This document shows, piece by piece, positions 62,510 to 64,000 of a DNA stretch of 64,000 bases. Origin of the DNA: Varibaculum timonense_A (GTDB taxonomy: Bacteria; Actinomycetota; Actinomycetes; Actinomycetales; Actinomycetaceae); contig NZ_JAQEVU010000002.1 in the NCBI RefSeq assembly GCF_027694345.1, forward strand, positions 186,001 through 250,000, given 5' to 3'. A model generated the notes under the pieces. That model had not been told where the DNA came from. It worked only from the letters and a program-made list of their open reading frames with translations, and did not search any database. A program made the translations under genes and the position numbers. How positions within the stretch are numbered: the stretch's first letter is position 1; each line of letters starts with the position of its first letter.

Positions 62510-64000
62510 ATGGTCAGGGAAGTTACTTTAGCCTCAAGGCTGCGAGCTAGCGGGGTCAGCGAGGTCGAACGCGCTGAAAAGTGGCTTGCTAGCAACGGAT
62601 TGGCTCCTCTAGTCGAGCGCGAAGATTTCTGGCATGACCTGGCTGCCTGTGCGCAACCTGACCAGGTATTACTTTGTTTAATGAACCTTTTCGAGGCAGT
62701 AGATTCAGCGAAAAGTCTCTTGGGTGATAACCCTCAGCAGCTTTCCCTAATTATTGCTTTATGTGGTTTATCTAGGTATTGTGCAGACTACCTGATTGCG
62801 CACCCCTCGCTGCTAGAGAAACTTCAAGTCAAATCCTTGCAGAGTTACTGGGACGGGGAACGTTACCTGGTAGAGCAAGAGCTTGCTATGGTGTCTCGGT
62901 TCCGCGAGACTGCCCGGGAATATATTTTGCGCGCGGTTGGGGCTAGAGAAATCCGGGAAGATACTTGGGTGGCGACGCAATGCGACCTTAATGATTTGCG
63001 GCGGGCTTATCGCTTTCAGCTATTACAGATTGTTGCCGAGGACGCGCTACACCCCGACCCGTTAGCTTTCTTTTCAGTGGTTGCCGCTAAACTTGCCGCT
63101 CTTACTGACGCTACCTTAGAGGGGGCTCTGGCGCTTTCGCGTAGCCAATATGATTCGCAAGGAGAGGTAGATTTTGCGGTGATTGCCCTGGGGAAAACCG
63201 GGGCGGGGGAGCTTAACTATCACAGTGATATTGACCTGATTTATGTTGCCGAACCGGCTGCTTGCAGCAATCTGGGTGAGGATGAAGCGCTTAGGGTTGC
63301 GTCTCGTATGGCGATTGGGATTTCGGCTGCCTGTTGCGGCCCGGGAATCGAGATGCCACTGTGGCCAATCGATTTAGCGTTGCGTCCCGAGGGGCAGGAT
63401 GGGGCTACTTGTCGCACGGTAGCTGCCCACGAAAAATACTATAAAAAATGGGCTAAGACCTGGGAGTTTCAGGCACTACTGAAAGCTAGAGCGGCCGCCG
63501 GGGATAAAAGAGTGGGGAAAGCCTATATCGACACGGTGTGGCCAATGGTGTGGAGTGCCGTCGAACGGGAGGGCTTTTTTACCGACACTCGAGCTATGAG
63601 ACGGCGGGTTGAAGACTCTATTCCTGCCGAAACTGCTGGTCGGGAAATAAAATTAGGGCCTGGCGGGCTGCGAGATATCGAGTTCTCGGTGCAGCTGATG
63701 CAAATGGTTCATGGGAGAACTGATGAGAGCCTACGGGTTCGCCCCACTTTGCAAGCCTTAGATGCTTTAGCGCAGGGGGGATATATCGGCAGGGATTCTG
63801 CGCGCAAGCTAGCAGATGCCTATCGTTTCTTGCGGGTTGTAGAGCATCGAATGCAGATGCAGAGAATGAGCCGTACCCATTTATTTCCTCAAAACCCCCA
63901 GGATGAACGCCGGGTAGGCAGGTCTTTGGGAATAGACCGCTTCGGTAAACGGGGGCAACTTAGCAAGTATTGGGAAAAGTTGAAACCGCAAATACGTGCT
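62510..64000 (+). CDS. glnE: Glutamine synthetase adenylyltransferase/deadenylylase, partial (3' end off the window)
   Basis: An ATG 11 bases after the glnA2 stop opens a frame that stays open to the window edge (497 codons). The nucleotidyltransferase signature ALGKTGAGELNYHSDIDL lies near residues 225-242, followed by the RPEGQDG strand and KLGPGGLRDIEF, so this is the N-terminal half of GlnE. The full protein is about 950-1000 residues with a second similar domain, which is outside the window. It modifies GlnA1 in response to nitrogen signals; that target gene is not in the window. Confidence 0.92.
   Translation, partial: MVREVTLASRLRASGVSEVERAEKWLASNGLAPLVEREDFWHDLAACAQPDQVLLCLMNLFEAVDSAKSLLGDNPQQLSLIIALCGLSRYCADYLIAHPSLLEKLQVKSLQSYWDGERYLVEQELAMVSRFRETAREYILRAVGAREIREDTWVATQCDLNDLRRAYRFQLLQIVAEDALHPDPLAFFSVVAAKLAALTDATLEGALALSRSQYDSQGEVDFAVIALGKTGAGELNYHSDIDLIYVAEPAACSNLGEDEALRVASRMAIGISAACCGPGIEMPLWPIDLALRPEGQDGATCRTVAAHEKYYKKWAKTWEFQALLKARAAAGDKRVGKAYIDTVWPMVWSAVEREGFFTDTRAMRRRVEDSIPAETAGREIKLGPGGLRDIEFSVQLMQMVHGRTDESLRVRPTLQALDALAQGGYIGRDSARKLADAYRFLRVVEHRMQMQRMSRTHLFPQNPQDERRVGRSLGIDRFGKRGQLSKYWEKLKPQIRA

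Overview
The window looks like a piece of chromosome from a moderate-GC, host-associated actinobacterium. The evidence is gene content and order: septation protein SepH, DUF4193, DUF3710, DUF3159, paired CeoB/CeoC-type TrkA proteins, the tlyA-nadK-recN-steA-steB run, a SufR-led suf operon, divergent glgC/glgA and a glnA2-glnE pair are all actinobacterial hallmarks. Base composition near 50-53% GC (estimated by eye) and the combination with a streptococcal-type histidine triad protein suggest the family Actinomycetaceae. Varibaculum or a close relative is my best guess, but I could not run a database search.

Layout. 1-2464: two related signal-peptide, single-membrane-span proteins of LppM type on the minus strand; the first runs off the left edge and the second carries a one-base frameshift. 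2768-9682: both subunits of a second type IIA topoisomerase (topoisomerase IV-like, ParE on plus, ParC on minus) around two overlapping double-GNAT acetyltransferase genes. 9750-19712: a phosphodiesterase-like enzyme, sepH, the DUF4193/DUF3710/OB-fold/DUF3159 cluster, the two TrkA regulators, an APC permease and a TRAM-type RNA methyltransferase, which is a conserved actinobacterial neighbourhood. 19713-25435: an accessory block made of an orphan AAA ATPase (AAA_14/DUF4143), four 23-bp iterons, a Zur-like operator, a zinc ABC transporter (znuA-znuC-znuB) and a zinc-type histidine triad protein closed by a very strong hairpin. 25590-32487: aconitase, a pair of near-identical long hairpin elements, a ClC chloride transporter and dxs.

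32627-44056: a fused RG-rich/TPR/HAD protein, a small ORF, tlyA, nadK, recN, steA, steB, a degenerate MraY/WecA-like protein, murJ and a NUDIX hydrolase, mostly head-to-tail with overlaps. 44238-51014: the complete suf iron-sulfur assembly operon (sufR, sufB, sufD, Rieske ferredoxin, sufC, sufS, sufU, sufT-like). 51059-53357: arginine deiminase and ornithine carbamoyltransferase. 53446-64000: a NagD-like HAD phosphatase, an ABC-F ATPase, a small CxxC-like protein, a SixA-type phosphatase, a small Pro-rich membrane protein, glgC/glgA for glycogen or maltose-1-phosphate synthesis, an orphan ABC ATPase, glnA2 and the start of glnE.

For novelty, the strongest items are the two convergent-gene hairpins at 28312-28564 (65-base core nearly identical, outer stems different in sequence but still paired), the 23-bp iteron array beside the orphan ATPase, and the zinc block with a five-motif histidine triad protein behind a candidate Zur operator. 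No tRNA, rRNA, CRISPR array, transposase or prophage gene was recognised.
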